Positions 1 through 10,699 of a stretch of DNA of 64,000 nt are shown here, piece after piece. Every line of letters begins with the position of its first letter. Position 1 is the stretch's first letter. The DNA comes from Candidatus Nanopelagicales bacterium (GTDB lineage Bacteria > Actinomycetota > Actinomycetes > S36-B12): contig JAQTZL010000007.1 in assembly GCA_028687755.1 (NCBI GenBank), positions 5,001 to 69,000 of the forward strand, given 5' to 3'. The translations under genes were made by a program, and so were the position numbers. Under the pieces are notes generated by a model. That model searched no databases, was not told where the DNA came from, and saw only the letters and a list, made by a program, of their open reading frames with translations.

Positions 1-755
1 GGACTCGTCAGTGCTGGGTCCAGCCAAATGGTTCCGGATTCAGTTTTACCAAATTTCGTACCATCAGCCTTGGTGATCAACGGAGTTGTCAATGCAAACA
101 CCGAGGTTTGTTCAGTACGTCGAATGAGATCTACGCCCGCAGTGATGTTGCCCCATTGATCAGAACCACCCGTTTGTAATACACATCCGTAACGACGAAA
201 GAGTTCTAGGTAGTCGTACGACTGCAATAACTGGTAACTGAATTCGGTATAGGAGATTCCGTCTTTAGCTAAACGTGCTGCCACTGCTTCGCGATCAAGC
301 ATCCTGTTGACACTGAAGTGCTTGCCGATGTCACGCAAGAATTCCAGCACTGAAATGTCTTTTGTCCAGTCGTAGTTGTTCACCACGATCGCGGCGTTAG
401 GTCCGTCAAAGTCATAAAAGCGTTCTAACTGGCCACGAATTCGACCGACCCATTCTTCAACAATGTCTTGGGAATTGAGATTGCGCTCCCCCGTCATCTT
501 TGGGTCACCGATTAAGCCTGTCGCCCCACCAACGAGGGCGAGTGGGCGGTGGCCTGCCTGCTGAAAGCGACGAACAGTCAGGATCTGTGCCAGGTTTCCT
601 AAATGAAGGCTCGCAGCCGTGGGATCAAAACCGCAATACAGGGTTATCGAGCCTGCCGACAGCGCCTCATGCAATGCACCTAGATCGGTGCTTTGTGCAA
701 TCTGTTCCCGCCACAACAATTCCTCGATGATGTCCACGGGAACATCTTGACGCAC
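1..755 (-). CDS. tyrS: Tyrosyl-tRNA synthetase, N-terminal part (cut by window edge)
   Basis: Class I aminoacyl-tRNA synthetase that charges tRNA-Tyr in the cytosol. The visible 251 codons hold the nucleotide-binding stretch [16 protein letters not shown] (HIGH-type motif H-L-G-N), a run ending [12 protein letters not shown], the tyrosine-site segment GGSDQWGNI and the KMSKS-equivalent KFGKT shortly before the edge. The C-terminal anticodon-binding and S4-like parts lie outside. The GTG start at 755 is chosen because GGGGAAAG sits just upstream and the frame closes at a TGA near 793; a second GTG at 737 is possible. It lies 51 nt behind argH on the same strand and may be co-transcribed with the arg cluster. 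Confidence 0.95.
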   Translation of the reverse strand, partial: MRQDVPVDIIEELLWREQIAQSTDLGALHEALSAGSITLYCGFDPTAASLHLGNLAQILTVRRFQQAGHRPLALVGGATGLIGDPKMTGERNLNSQDIVEEWVGRIRGQLERFYDFDGPNAAIVVNNYDWTKDISVLEFLRDIGKHFSVNRMLDREAVAARLAKDGISYTEFSYQLLQSYDYLELFRRYGCVLQTGGSDQWGNITAGVDLIRRTEQTSVFALTTPLITKADGTKFGKTESGTIWLDPALTS

Positions 756-806
756 GGCTTTCCCCAATGTGCTCCGGGCACACCGAATGACTCATAAGGA
801 CTCTGG

Positions 807-2216
807 TTAGCCCCAGCGCAAGCGTTCCTTGTGCAACATTGAATCGAGAGCACTGAGCTGTTCGACCACACGTGCTGGTGCAGTGCCGCCAAAGGCGTTA
901 CGCGAATTGAGAGAACCGTCTACTGACAGCACTTCACGTACTTGTGGATTGAGGTGTTCGCTGATCTGCGCCAGATCTTCGTTAGTGAGATCCCATAACT
1001 CGATACCTGAGGACTCTGCTCGTTGTACACACGCACCTGCAACTTCATGCGCAACACGGAAAGCTACGCCCTCACGCACGAGCCATTCCGCAATATCCGT
1101 TGCTAAGGCAAAGCCTTGGGGCGCAGATTGCGCCATGAGCTCGGTGTTGAATTTCAGCGTTGCAATCATTCCTGTCATTGCGGGAAGTACTAACAACAGC
1201 TGTTCAACGGTATCAAAAACTGGTTCTTTGTCTTCTTGTAAATCTCGGTTGTATGCGAAAGGCAAGCCTTTAAGCGTTGCCATTAATCCAGTGAGATTTC
1301 CAATGAGGCGACCAGATTTTCCACGTGCAAGTTCAGCAACATCTGGGTTTTTCTTTTGCGGCATGATCGATGAACCCGTTGACCAGGCATCATCAAGTTG
1401 CGCCCACTGAAATTCTCGCGAAGTCATCAAAATTACTTCTTCACCAATGCGCGAAAGATGAACGCCAATCATGGCCGCGACGAACAAGAATTCAGCGACC
1501 CAGTCTCGATCACTTACTGCGTCAATTGAGTTCGCTAGTGCTTCGTCAAACCCAAGATCCTGCGCAACACTTTGCGGATTCAATCCCAAAGAAGAACCCG
1601 CTAACGCACCAGCTCCAAGTGGTGAGCGCGCAGTGCGCTTATCCCAATCAGATAAGCGCTCTAGATCGCGCCCGAGAGCATGCACGTGCTTGGCTAATTC
1701 GTGACCAAATGAAACAGGCTGTGCATGCTGAAGATGTGTAAATCCAGGCGATGTCGTATTGACATGAGCCTTGGCTTGCTCAAGGAAAGCCTGTTGCAAG
1801 GCAATGACTTCTTGCGCGATATAGCGCACCTGATCTCGCAAATACAAACGAAAATCCGTTGACACCTGATCGTTACGGCTACGACCCGCGCGTAGCTTTC
1901 CACCGAGGTCACCGAGCTTGAGCATCAAATTACGCTCGATAGCAGTGTGTACGTCTTCGTCGTCTGCATCGGGAATAACTTCGCCCGACTGCACCTGAAT
2001 TAAGAGTTCACTCAGCGCATTGGTTACCAGAGCAAGTTCATCTGCAGTAAGCAAGTTCGCATCGTGAAGGACCTTCGCATGTGCTTGTGTCTGGGCAATG
2101 TCATAAGGAGCCAAGCGCCAATCAAAGTGCACCGAACGACTTAATGCCGCCATGGCGTCGGACGGGCCATCGGTGAAGCGTCCACCCCAGAGTCTGGTTG
2201 GCTGAGCTTGCGTCAC
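807..2216 (-). CDS. argH: Argininosuccinate lyase
   Basis: Last step of arginine synthesis: cleaves argininosuccinate to arginine and fumarate, as a cytosolic homotetramer. The 469-residue length is normal. The fumarase/aspartase superfamily signature [12 protein letters not shown] is intact, as are the N-terminal LWGGRF and the [14 protein letters not shown] segment (here [15 protein letters not shown]). The GTG start overlaps the argR stop by 4 nt (GTGA), so translation is probably coupled to argR. It is the last arg gene of the cluster; argF and argG are not in this window. Confidence 0.97.
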   Translation of the reverse strand: MTQAQPTRLWGGRFTDGPSDAMAALSRSVHFDWRLAPYDIAQTQAHAKVLHDANLLTADELALVTNALSELLIQVQSGEVIPDADDEDVHTAIERNLMLKLGDLGGKLRAGRSRNDQVSTDFRLYLRDQVRYIAQEVIALQQAFLEQAKAHVNTTSPGFTHLQHAQPVSFGHELAKHVHALGRDLERLSDWDKRTARSPLGAGALAGSSLGLNPQSVAQDLGFDEALANSIDAVSDRDWVAEFLFVAAMIGVHLSRIGEEVILMTSREFQWAQLDDAWSTGSSIMPQKKNPDVAELARGKSGRLIGNLTGLMATLKGLPFAYNRDLQEDKEPVFDTVEQLLLVLPAMTGMIATLKFNTELMAQSAPQGFALATDIAEWLVREGVAFRVAHEVAGACVQRAESSGIELWDLTNEDLAQISEHLNPQVREVLSVDGSLNSRNAFGGTAPARVVEQLSALDSMLHKERLRWG

Positions 2217-2734
2217 GATGTTCTCCTTTGTTTTGCATTGAAATCAACACTGTCAGACTTACGATCTGCAAGCGAAAGTAGATTGGCACAGAATTCCTCT
2301 GCCGCTTCATTAGTGTGCATGACCACCATAATCGTGTCGTCGCCAGCAACAGTTCCAACGATTGAATTGAAATGCGCGCGATCGAGATAGCCAGCCAGAT
2401 AATGCGCTGCACCCGGTGGAGTGTGAAGCACCGCAATGTTCTGTGCAGCAACGGCACCCACAAGGACTTCTGTGACAACTCGACTAATCGTTGTTGGAAC
2501 CGCAAGATGAGTAACCACCGGACTCCGCGAAATCACATACCGTGAACCAGAGGAAGCATCATGGGTCTTCACAGCCCCGAGCGCCTCTAAGTCGCGACTG
2601 AGCGTGGCTTGCGTAACTTCCATACCTTCTGTTGCGAGAACACTACGGAGCTGTTCTTGCGAACTGATGGTGCCCGATTCAATCAGCGATTCAATACGTG
2701 AGCGCCGTGCTGCCATTGTTGTGAGTGCGCTCAT
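2213..2734 (-). CDS. argR: Arginine repressor ArgR
   Basis: Arginine-responsive hexameric repressor. The N-terminal half (about residues 10-55) is the ArgR winged helix-turn-helix with [10 protein letters not shown] and [17 protein letters not shown]. The C-terminal half (about 95-160) is the oligomerisation and arginine-binding domain with [13 protein letters not shown] and [12 protein letters not shown]. It overlaps argD upstream and argH downstream by 4 nt each. Lying inside the operon that it should regulate implies autoregulation through the operator-like sequence in front of argC (6995-7026). At 173 residues it is slightly longer than E. coli ArgR, with a polar C-terminal tail. Confidence 0.96.
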   Translation of the reverse strand: MSALTTMAARRSRIESLIESGTISSQEQLRSVLATEGMEVTQATLSRDLEALGAVKTHDASSGSRYVISRSPVVTHLAVPTTISRVVTEVLVGAVAAQNIAVLHTPPGAAHYLAGYLDRAHFNSIVGTVAGDDTIMVVMHTNEAAEEFCANLLSLADRKSDSVDFNAKQRRTS

Positions 2735-3909
2735 GATTGCTCGCTTAGTTCAGCAATTGCCCCAGCCCAACGCACCAACACTTCGTCAATATCGGAATTG
2801 GTGATGTTGAGCGCTGGAGCCATGCGTATTGCATCACCAGCAACTGCGTTCGTAAGCAATCCATGCTTACGCAGCAATGGTTCTAGGTCACCACTTGCGA
2901 TGTCCGTCAGCACCGCAGCCCTGAGCAATCCTTCACCACGGACATGCGACACATGCCCTTGGGATACTGCAGGAAGTTCATTTGCCAGACGTTCACCCAT
3001 GGCCTGTGCATGTGACAGCAACTGCTCTTCTTCAATCGCATCAAGTACCGCAAGAGCCGCTCGCGCCGAAATCGGATTTCCACCAAATGTTGATCCGTGT
3101 GATCCTGGAGTGAAAAGATTTGCAGCGTCACCGAAAGCAATTAATGCACCGATGGGAAGGCCGCCACCCAATCCCTTTGCTAGCGTCACGACATCGGGCA
3201 TTACTCCCGTACTTTGATAAGCAAACCAATGGCCGGTGCGACCAACACCTGTTTGCACTTCATCAAGAATCAAGAGCGCACCAGTGTCATCGCAGACAGA
3301 TCGTGCGTCGGCTAAATATCCTGCCGGTGGCACAACAACGCCACCCTCACCTTGAATTGGTTCCAGGAATACAGCAGCAGTTTCCTTTGTGACGGCGGCT
3401 CGAAGTGCTGCACTGTCGCCATAAGGAACAACCGTGACTTCGCCAGGAAGCGGCCTAAACGGATCTTGTTTGGCTGGTTGAGCTGTCAAAGCTAGGGAAC
3501 CCATAGTGCGGCCGTGAAAGCCGCCCGAAGCAACCACCACGTGGGTGCGCTGTGTGAGACGACTGAGTTTGAACGCAGCTTCGTTGGCTTCCGCGCCCGA
3601 GTTGCAAAAGAACACTCGTGAACCTGCAGGAGCATGACTTAACTGCAATAGGCGCTCAGACAATGCAAGTCCGGGTTCAGTTGCGTAGAGATTGCTGGTG
3701 TGCCCAATCGTGTTCAGCTGTTCTGTGATTGCTTTCACGAGGGCCGGATGACCATGACCTAGCGCATTAACTGCAATCCCTGCAATGAGATCCACGTACT
3801 CATTCCCAGAGTCATCCCACACACGCGAACCTGCACCTCGAGTCAACATCAAGGGAGGTTGCCCATAGTTCTTCATCATGCTGGCGTCCCAGCGTTGTTG
3901 CCAACTCAT
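2731..3909 (-). CDS. argD: Acetylornithine aminotransferase
   Basis: PLP-dependent class III aminotransferase that converts N-acetylglutamate semialdehyde and glutamate to N-acetylornithine; it may also act in lysine synthesis. Family marks include [18 protein letters not shown] (phosphate and cofactor site), [15 protein letters not shown], the PLP-pyridine aspartate in [14 protein letters not shown], and the Schiff-base lysine in [13 protein letters not shown]. Length (392) is standard. It overlaps argB and argR by 4 nt. The distinct class III enzyme at 57254 lacks this arginine context, so the two can be told apart. Confidence 0.96.
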   Translation of the reverse strand: MSWQQRWDASMMKNYGQPPLMLTRGAGSRVWDDSGNEYVDLIAGIAVNALGHGHPALVKAITEQLNTIGHTSNLYATEPGLALSERLLQLSHAPAGSRVFFCNSGAEANEAAFKLSRLTQRTHVVVASGGFHGRTMGSLALTAQPAKQDPFRPLPGEVTVVPYGDSAALRAAVTKETAAVFLEPIQGEGGVVVPPAGYLADARSVCDDTGALLILDEVQTGVGRTGHWFAYQSTGVMPDVVTLAKGLGGGLPIGALIAFGDAANLFTPGSHGSTFGGNPISARAALAVLDAIEEEQLLSHAQAMGERLANELPAVSQGHVSHVRGEGLLRAAVLTDIASGDLEPLLRKHGLLTNAVAGDAIRMAPALNITNSDIDEVLVRWAGAIAELSEQS

Positions 3910-4790
3910 GCTTGCACCGGATACACCATCGTGCCAATGCCATCGTTAGTAAACACTTCGAGAAGCACTGAGTGGGCTACTCGTCCATCAATGACGTGAG
4001 CTTGTGGCACACCACCATCAATTGCGCGAACACATGCTTCCATCTTTGGAACCATGCCCGATTCCAGCGTGGGAAGCATTTTCCGCAAAGCATCAACATC
4101 AATTTGCCGAATGATTGACGACTTATCTGGCCACTTCGCGTACAGGCCTTCGACATCAGTCAGAACGACGAATTTCTGCGCACCCAATGCCTGCGCTAAT
4201 GCCGCTGCAGCAGTATCCGCGTTGACGTTGTAGACCATGCCATCTATGTCTCTAGCCACTGTTGATACAACAGGGATGAATCCATCATCAAGAAGTTTTA
4301 CAACGAAATCAGGGCGCACCTCGGTAACGTCACCAACCTGACCAATATTCACCAACTGACCATCGACTGTGGCATCACGGCGTTCTGCAATGAACGTGTG
4401 TGCATCTTCGCCTGACATACCTACAGCAAATGGGCCGTGATCATTGATGAGCCCAACGAGTTCCCGCTGCACTTGACCGACCAACACCATTCCAACAATG
4501 TCCATCACTTCTGGGGTGGTGACCCGTAGCCCACCTTTGAATTCAGAGGTGACACCTAGTTTTTCGAGCATCGAATTAATTTGGGGACCACCACCGTGCA
4601 CAACAACTGGCCGCAATCCTGCCAACCTCATAAACACAATATCTTCGGCAAAACTTGCCTTTAATGCATCGTCGGTCATCGCATTGCCGCCATATTTAAC
4701 GACAACTGTTGCACCGTGGAAACGTTCTAACCACGGCAAAGCTTCGGCAAGTACCGCCGCTTTTGACGATGCTTGATTCACGTCAGTCAT
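3906..4790 (-). CDS. argB: Acetylglutamate kinase
   Basis: Phosphorylates N-acetylglutamate with ATP, normally the arginine-inhibited step of the pathway. Amino-acid kinase fold: VVKYGGNAM near the N-terminus, [11 protein letters not shown] for substrate binding, [18 protein letters not shown] and LTDVEGLY in the ATP half. Length is 294 residues. The ATG is preceded by GAGAGG about 6 nt away and lies 10 nt past the argJ stop; it is the only arg gene inside the cluster that does not overlap its upstream neighbour. Confidence 0.97.
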   Translation of the reverse strand: MTDVNQASSKAAVLAEALPWLERFHGATVVVKYGGNAMTDDALKASFAEDIVFMRLAGLRPVVVHGGGPQINSMLEKLGVTSEFKGGLRVTTPEVMDIVGMVLVGQVQRELVGLINDHGPFAVGMSGEDAHTFIAERRDATVDGQLVNIGQVGDVTEVRPDFVVKLLDDGFIPVVSTVARDIDGMVYNVNADTAAAALAQALGAQKFVVLTDVEGLYAKWPDKSSIIRQIDVDALRKMLPTLESGMVPKMEACVRAIDGGVPQAHVIDGRVAHSVLLEVFTNDGIGTMVYPVQA

Positions 4791-4800
4791 GTCGTGCCTC

Positions 4801-5967
4801 TCAGGTTGAGTACGCAGAGTTTTCGTGTACGTAATCTGCGGTTAGGTCATTGGTCCACACAGTGGCTTCACTCGCGCCAGATCGCAACACGACAGTGATG
4901 TCCACCTGGCGATTGGCCAAGCTCACGAGTGAACGATCTTCGCCGAGCCCACCATTGCGACAAATCCAAACGCCGTTCATTGATACATCAACGCGCTCTG
5001 GATCAAAGGCCGCTTTTGTCGTTCCGGCAGCAGCTAACACCCGACCCCAGTTTGGATCTTCACCGTGAATTGCGCATTTCAAGAGGTTGCTCCGCGAAAT
5101 AGCACGCGCGACTTCGAGCGCATCACTGGTGCTCGCGGCTTGCTCAACAGTGATCTTGATGTCTTTGGATGCGCCTTCGGCATCATGAATGAGCTGCTGT
5201 GCAAGATCGGCGCACACCTGTGTGAGCACAGATGTGAACTCCTGAGCATCAGGCTGCACACCGCTAGCTCCGCTGGCCAGCAATAGGACCGTGTCATTCG
5301 TCGACATGCATCCATCGGAATCAATTCGATCAAAACTCAATGCTGTTGCGGCGCGAAGTGCTTCATCAGCAACGTCAGCATCGATAACTGCGTCAGTCGT
5401 GATGACTACCAACATGGTTGCCAGCGCAGGAGCAAGCATTCCTGCACCCTTTGCCATACCACCAATGACATAACCAACGCCCGCGCTTTCGCTCTTTTTC
5501 GGGACGCTGTCAGTAGTCATAATGGCGAGCGCAGCATTCGCACCACCGTCGTTCGTCAGTTCATTCACACACGCATCAATACCCGTGCGAATCTTGTCCA
5601 TGGGTAACCGTTCGCCGATGAGCCCCGTGGAACACACAGCGATCTCGCCGGCACCCACCTCCACTCCTAGTGCGCTGAGCGCGGCAGCAACGTGCTCTGC
5701 CGTGTGATGTGTGTCCGCAAAGCCCTCAGGCCCTGTGCACGCATTTGCGCCACCAGAGTTAAGGATCACAGCCCGTAACTCTTGATCAAGCAATACTTGC
5801 TGAGACCACAGCACTGGAGCGGCCTTGAAACGATTACTGGTGAACACACCCGCGGCTGTGAACATCGGCCCTTGATTGACCACTAACGCAACGTCATGAT
5901 TCCCGGAAGCCTTAAGCCCAGCCTTCACTCCCGCTGCGACAAATCCTTGAGCAGCCGTAACACTCAT
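4801..5967 (-). CDS. argJ: Bifunctional ornithine acetyltransferase / N-acetylglutamate synthase
   Basis: Moves the acetyl group from N-acetylornithine to glutamate, so the pathway runs as a cycle; bifunctional members also use acetyl-CoA. The self-cleavage site is intact: [14 protein letters not shown], with the nucleophile Thr at about residue 184, which would give alpha and beta chains. [12 protein letters not shown] lies just before it. Length (388) is usual, and the protein ends in HENSAYST, as is common in this family. The start overlaps the argC stop by 4 nt. Whether it is mono- or bifunctional cannot be read from the sequence. Confidence 0.95.
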   Translation of the reverse strand: MSVTAAQGFVAAGVKAGLKASGNHDVALVVNQGPMFTAAGVFTSNRFKAAPVLWSQQVLLDQELRAVILNSGGANACTGPEGFADTHHTAEHVAAALSALGVEVGAGEIAVCSTGLIGERLPMDKIRTGIDACVNELTNDGGANAALAIMTTDSVPKKSESAGVGYVIGGMAKGAGMLAPALATMLVVITTDAVIDADVADEALRAATALSFDRIDSDGCMSTNDTVLLLASGASGVQPDAQEFTSVLTQVCADLAQQLIHDAEGASKDIKITVEQAASTSDALEVARAISRSNLLKCAIHGEDPNWGRVLAAAGTTKAAFDPERVDVSMNGVWICRNGGLGEDRSLVSLANRQVDITVVLRSGASEATVWTNDLTADYVHENSAYST

Positions 5968-6992
5968 GGTGCAACTCCGTTCGTGGTGAGACCCAGAGTC
6001 TCTGAAAAACCAAGCATGAGGTTGGCATTTTGCACCGCTTGACCGGCCGCACCCTTACCTAAATTGTCAATCGCACTCACAACAATCACCCGCTGCACAT
6101 GTTCATCAAATGTCAGCTGAATCTGCGCGGCATTCGTACCGAAGACCGATGAAGTGTGCGGGAGGACACCTTCGGGAAGTATTGAGACAAATGATTGAGC
6201 CTCGTACGCTGAAGTCAGCGCGGCGCGAAGCTGGTCATAACTCACTCCAGCCTTCACCTTCGCGCTACAGGTCGCCAAGATGCCGCGTGGCATCGGCGCC
6301 AATAGCGGAGTAAACGACAATGAAACATCGATGCCAGCCGCACGGCTTAATGACTGCTCCATTTCAGGTGTGTGTTGATGTAGCCCGCCAACCTTGTACG
6401 CACTCATCGAACCCATCACCTGAGTTGCCAGGAGCGAATCAGATGGTTTACGCCCAGCACCTGATGTTCCTGAAGCTGCCACAACGAATACATCGTCGTT
6501 ATCCACCAGACCAGCAGAAAACAGCGGCGCAAGCGCGAGAGCAACCGAAGTTGGGTAGCAGCCCGGGTTTGCAACTCTCGTAGACGTTTTGACCTTTTCG
6601 CGATTGCCTTCAAGTTCTGGCAACCCATAGGTCCACGTGCCCGCGTGTGGCAACTGATAAAACTGCTCCCACTTATCGGCCTTGGCTAAACGAAAATCAG
6701 CACCAAGATCAACGATTGCAACCGAAGCGGGCAACTGTTGGGCAATTGCAGCACTTTCTCCGTGTGGCAGTGCAAGGAAAGTCAGATCCGCGTCGGCAAG
6801 AGCCTTTACTTCAGTGTGGTCAAAAGTGCGATCTGCGAGCCCAGCGAGATTTGGATGCACATCAATGATGCGCTCCCCTGCTTTTCCACCCGCTGCGATG
6901 CACCCCAATTCAACTTCAGGGTGCGCCAGCAAAAGCCTGAGCAATTCTCCTCCGGCATAGCCCGAGGCTCCAGCAACACTGATCTTGACCAT
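5964..6992 (-). CDS. argC: N-acetyl-gamma-glutamyl-phosphate reductase
   Basis: NADPH-dependent reduction of N-acetylglutamyl phosphate to the semialdehyde. Rossmann motif GASGYAGGELLRLL (residues 8-21), catalytic Cys145 in VANPGCYPTSVALAL, and the GTSGAGRKPS segment. It is the first gene of argC-J-B-D-R-H. The ATG at 6992 has no Shine-Dalgarno; instead TATACT lies exactly 6 nt upstream inside an AT-rich palindromic stretch, so the message is probably leaderless and ArgR-controlled. Confidence 0.97.
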   Translation of the reverse strand: MVKISVAGASGYAGGELLRLLLAHPEVELGCIAAGGKAGERIIDVHPNLAGLADRTFDHTEVKALADADLTFLALPHGESAAIAQQLPASVAIVDLGADFRLAKADKWEQFYQLPHAGTWTYGLPELEGNREKVKTSTRVANPGCYPTSVALALAPLFSAGLVDNDDVFVVAASGTSGAGRKPSDSLLATQVMGSMSAYKVGGLHQHTPEMEQSLSRAAGIDVSLSFTPLLAPMPRGILATCSAKVKAGVSYDQLRAALTSAYEAQSFVSILPEGVLPHTSSVFGTNAAQIQLTFDEHVQRVIVVSAIDNLGKGAAGQAVQNANLMLGFSETLGLTTNGVAP

Positions 6993-7026
6993 GGCATAAG
7001 TATACGCATATGCGCATATTTATACA
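6993..7026 (-). promoter_or_regulatory. ArgR-type operator overlapping a leaderless argC promoter
   Basis: On the minus strand the sequence directly before the argC ATG is TATACT followed by TATGCC and then the start codon, a good sigma-A -10 hexamer placed so that transcription would begin at or beside the A of ATG. Covering and preceding it (6995-7026) is a chain of half-sites related to ATGCATA: TGTATAAATATGCGCA, ATATGCGCATAT and GTATAC. These resemble two adjacent ARG boxes. Only 57 nt separate argC from the pheT stop, leaving little room for another site. ArgR binding is inferred. Confidence 0.65.
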
Positions 7027-7049
7027 TTCTTTGGGTGGGTAACCCTCAG

Positions 7050-9533
7050 CTAGGCACCGCGCAGGGACACCCCATGGCGCGCGACAGCCAGATCGATGGC
7101 GCCCTGACGGGCTGCTGCGATCTCTGTGGCTTCCAAAGTGCGATCCGATGCTCTGAATCTGAGCGCAAAGGCCAACGAGCGGGCACCTTGTGGAACTTGC
7201 TGGCCACGATAGATATCAAACAGGCGCACTGACTCCAGCAACTCCCCAGCGCCTTCAATGATCGCCGCAGTCACCGCTGCGGTATCCACATCGTCGGAAA
7301 CGATCAGTGCGATGTCTTCCTTGGCTACTGGTTGCCCCGATACGGCAGGTGCTCGCCTTGTGCTCACAGACTGGAATACCAACGCATCAAAATTCATTTC
7401 AATGGCACATGTCCGAGCCGGCAACCCGCAAGCCTCGATTACCCGAGGATGCAACTCTCCGGCAACCCCAACCACTGTTGCGTTGATCGTCAGTTGTGCA
7501 CATCGACCAGGGTGAAACGAATCATCAGACCCGCGAGTCACTACGAGTTCGGCACCGGTGGTGTTCGCAATTACCTTTGCGATTTCGATGGCATCAGCCC
7601 AGTCGAAACTACGGGAAGCATTCGACCATGTTTGCAAGGACTCTTCGCCCACCAATACCGCAGCAACCGAAGTCGACTGCAGAGGAAGCATCGCATTGAG
7701 CCCACTCCATTCATCGACAGTCGGCTTTTGAGTGACGCTAGGGCGGGCAACTGATTTGCCTAGACCGCTACGCACCACAGAGCCGAGTTCGAAAATGAAG
7801 AGATCCTCGTTGCCACGGCTGATGTTTCGCTTGGCAGCCGAAATAAGACCTGGCAACAAAGATGCGCGAAAATACGGCTGCTCCTCGTTCATTGGATTCG
7901 CAAGTCGAATCGATGAACGTCGATCATCACTTAGGGCAATGCGCAACGCATCAAACTCTGCATCCCCGACAAACGGATAGTTGAGCACCTCAACGCCTCC
8001 GCGAGCCGCCAGCGCCATGCCCACTCGACGTCGAAGACGCTGACTCAAGGTCAGCCCGTGTCCAACTGCAGCTGTGGGCAAACGTGAAGGAACAGAGTCG
8101 AAGCCGATAAGGCGGATAACTTCCTCGACAAGATTGGCGGGATCGGTGATATCTGATCGCCAACTTGGAACGCCAACATCGAGCACGCCATCGTTCGCGG
8201 TCACGTCACAACCAACTGCCTCAAGAAGACTTACAACGCTCGCTTGATCAATGACCATTCCAGCGATAGCACCCGGTTCACCTGCACTGAGTTCAATACG
8301 GGTTTGAACATACGGTGCTTCGACGGCAGTCATGCCGACATAATCACCGCCGCCAAACTCCAACAACAATGCAGCAGCGCGAGCAGACGCATACGGGGCA
8401 AGCACTCGATCCACGCCGCGCTCAAAACGACGCGAGGCCTCAGAAGACAACTTATGACGCCGCGCCATACGAGCTACAGACCCATCGTCGAAGTGTGCAG
8501 CTTCTAAGGCGATGGCCGTTGTCTGATCATCAATCTCAGTAGCAAAACCACCCATGGTGCCCGCAAGGCCGATAGGACCGCGGTCATCAAGGATGACGAG
8601 ATCATCGCTATTAAGTTTTCGCTCAACATGGTCAAGGGTTTCCAGCACCGTGCCATCAGCAACATGACCTGCGCGTACGGAACCTTGCAATTTATTGACA
8701 TCAAACGCATGCAGCGGTTGACCAATTTCAAGCATGACGTAATTCGTCACGTCAACCGCAAGCGAAACAGGACGCATGCCACAAGCCACAAGTCTTTGTT
8801 GCATCCACGCAGGTGATTGCGCACCTGGGTTGAAACCTGTGATGGTGCGAAGAGTGAAGAGGCCACAGGCTTGTTCATCATCAGATCCACAAGACACCGG
8901 GGCACCATTGCCTGACGGCGCCGGTAGGTCAGCCAATTCCAGGCCTGGGTCAACGAAGTTCAATTTATAAGCAATCGCCAGTTCGCGTGCTAAACCTCGA
9001 ATAGATAATGCATATCCGCGATCCGGGGTGACAGCAATGTCGAGAATTTCCTCACCAACGCCAACTATCGGCTTCGCATCTGTACCGATGCTATTTCCAG
9101 GCGCAAGAATCATGATGCCGTCGTGATCATCTCCAAGCCCCAACTCACGGGCCGAGCAAATCATTCCATCCGAAAGCTTTCCATATGTTTCACGCTGGGC
9201 AATCTTGAATCCACCTGGCAATTCAGTACCCGGCAACGCAACGACAACATGGTCACCTTCAGTGAAATTTCGTGCGCCGCAGATGACACCGCGAACTCCA
9301 CCATTTTCGGTACCGACATCAACCTGACACCAACGAATTGGCTTCTTAAATTCCGTGAGTTCCTCAATGCTGACAACATGTCCGACAACCAAAGGCCCGA
9401 TAACACCTGCGCCAAGAGTCTCGACGGTCTCAACTTCCAAACCAGCATTAATGAGCTTCTCAGCAATTGCACGGCCGTCTTGATCAGCGGGAATAGCTAC
9501 GAATTCTCGTAACCATGACACAGGGGCACGCAT
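7050..9533 (-). CDS. pheT: Phenylalanyl-tRNA synthetase beta subunit
   Basis: Beta chain of the heterotetrameric PheRS. Domains in order: tRNA-binding OB fold (about 40-150, VGHVVSIEELTEFKKPIRWCQVDVG), B3/B4 editing region (about 215-390; MEIGQPLHAFD type, here LEIGQPLHAFDVNKL), B5 (about 410-490), the catalytic-like core, and a C-terminal FDX-ACB anticodon-binding domain (YRGQQVPQGARSLAFALRFR). The length of 827 is typical for actinobacteria. The start shares one base with the pheS stop (TAATG), indicating coupled translation. Its stop lies just before the argC promoter. Confidence 0.97.
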   Translation of the reverse strand: MRAPVSWLREFVAIPADQDGRAIAEKLINAGLEVETVETLGAGVIGPLVVGHVVSIEELTEFKKPIRWCQVDVGTENGGVRGVICGARNFTEGDHVVVALPGTELPGGFKIAQRETYGKLSDGMICSARELGLGDDHDGIMILAPGNSIGTDAKPIVGVGEEILDIAVTPDRGYALSIRGLARELAIAYKLNFVDPGLELADLPAPSGNGAPVSCGSDDEQACGLFTLRTITGFNPGAQSPAWMQQRLVACGMRPVSLAVDVTNYVMLEIGQPLHAFDVNKLQGSVRAGHVADGTVLETLDHVERKLNSDDLVILDDRGPIGLAGTMGGFATEIDDQTTAIALEAAHFDDGSVARMARRHKLSSEASRRFERGVDRVLAPYASARAAALLLEFGGGDYVGMTAVEAPYVQTRIELSAGEPGAIAGMVIDQASVVSLLEAVGCDVTANDGVLDVGVPSWRSDITDPANLVEEVIRLIGFDSVPSRLPTAAVGHGLTLSQRLRRRVGMALAARGGVEVLNYPFVGDAEFDALRIALSDDRRSSIRLANPMNEEQPYFRASLLPGLISAAKRNISRGNEDLFIFELGSVVRSGLGKSVARPSVTQKPTVDEWSGLNAMLPLQSTSVAAVLVGEESLQTWSNASRSFDWADAIEIAKVIANTTGAELVVTRGSDDSFHPGRCAQLTINATVVGVAGELHPRVIEACGLPARTCAIEMNFDALVFQSVSTRRAPAVSGQPVAKEDIALIVSDDVDTAAVTAAIIEGAGELLESVRLFDIYRGQQVPQGARSLAFALRFRASDRTLEATEIAAARQGAIDLAVARHGVSLRGA

Positions 9534-10642
9534 TACGACTCCAAACCAAAAGCTCGAGTGAAGCGCACGTCGCCTTCAACCATGTCACGCATGTCGGTCA
9601 CTCCATTACGGAACATCAACGTGCGCTCAATTCCCATACCGAAAGCAAAACCTCGATACCTCGTTGCATCGATTCCCACAGCCGTGAGAACGCGAGGATT
9701 CACCATGCCGCAGCCGCCCCACTCAATCCAACCTTCACTGCCACAGGTTCTGCATGGATTATCTGGATTGCTGATCGATTCACCTCGGCAAACAAAACAC
9801 TGCAAATCAATTTCCGCACTGGGTTCCGTGAACGGGAAATATGAGGGACGCAGACGGGTGCGAATACCCGCGCCAAACATCTCTTGCGCAAAGTGATCAA
9901 GCGTTCCCTTGAGATCAGCCATTGTCAGGCCTTGGTCAACAGCTAAACCTTCAACTTGATGAAACACCGGTGTGTGGGTCGCATCAAGTTCATCTGTTCG
10001 GAATACGCGACCCGGTGCAACAACATAGATAGGTACTTCACGGTCGAGCATTGCACGAATTTGAATGGGCGAAGTTTGAGTTCGCAGCACAACGCCGCTC
10101 TCTGGCGATTCAACATAAAACGTGTCTTGCATTGTGCGCGCTGGATGATCAGGTGGAACATTCAGTGCATCGAAGTTCACCCAATCGGCTTCGACTTCTG
10201 GCCCTTCAGCAACGTCATATCCCATAGCAATGAACACATCGCAGATGCGTTCCATCAAAGTAGTTAACGGATGACGACCACCCAGAGGTGAGCGATCAAC
10301 GGGCAAGGTGACGTCAACTGTTTCTTCATTCAAGACTTGCGCATCGCGTAAGGCTTGCAGATCAGCCTCGCGCGCATCGAGAGCATCCTTGATTTGCCCA
10401 CGAGCAATACCCATGCGTTTACCCGCATCTGCCTTAGCGGCTGGAGGGAGCGCGCCAATCTCACGATTCGCCAGAGCCAACGGCGAGCGATCCCCTGCGT
10501 GAGCCAAACGCACTTCTTTCAAATCAGCCAAACTTGCTGCCCCGGCGATTGCGGTGAGCGCTTCGGCAACGACAGCATCAACAGATTCAGCGCTCAGCGC
10601 CGAGACCTGCTTGGGGTCAAAGGAGGTGTTCGGTCCAGACAT
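9533..10642 (-). CDS. pheS: Phenylalanyl-tRNA synthetase alpha subunit
   Basis: Catalytic alpha chain of PheRS. An N-terminal coiled-coil arm (about 1-95) is followed by the class II core: motif 2 region [14 protein letters not shown], the phenylalanine-pocket segment [12 protein letters not shown], and motif 3 [19 protein letters not shown]. Length is 369. A Cys-rich stretch CFVCRG...CRTCG lies in an insert and may bind zinc, as in some actinobacterial PheS. The ATG is preceded by CAGGG 5 nt upstream. A CATACT 9 nt before the ATG could be a promoter element in the 57-nt gap after cysNC, but this is weak. Confidence 0.96.
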   Translation of the reverse strand: MSGPNTSFDPKQVSALSAESVDAVVAEALTAIAGAASLADLKEVRLAHAGDRSPLALANREIGALPPAAKADAGKRMGIARGQIKDALDAREADLQALRDAQVLNEETVDVTLPVDRSPLGGRHPLTTLMERICDVFIAMGYDVAEGPEVEADWVNFDALNVPPDHPARTMQDTFYVESPESGVVLRTQTSPIQIRAMLDREVPIYVVAPGRVFRTDELDATHTPVFHQVEGLAVDQGLTMADLKGTLDHFAQEMFGAGIRTRLRPSYFPFTEPSAEIDLQCFVCRGESISNPDNPCRTCGSEGWIEWGGCGMVNPRVLTAVGIDATRYRGFAFGMGIERTLMFRNGVTDMRDMVEGDVRFTRAFGLES

Positions 10643-10699
10643 AAGGCCCTGAGTATGTCATGCGCAAGCCCTCATAGATCGAAGGCCGCCACGAGGGAA

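Noticed and set aside
10643..10699. T-box or leader-peptide attenuator before pheS
   Set aside because: The gap is only 57 nt, with no Phe-rich reading frame, terminator or T-box sequence.
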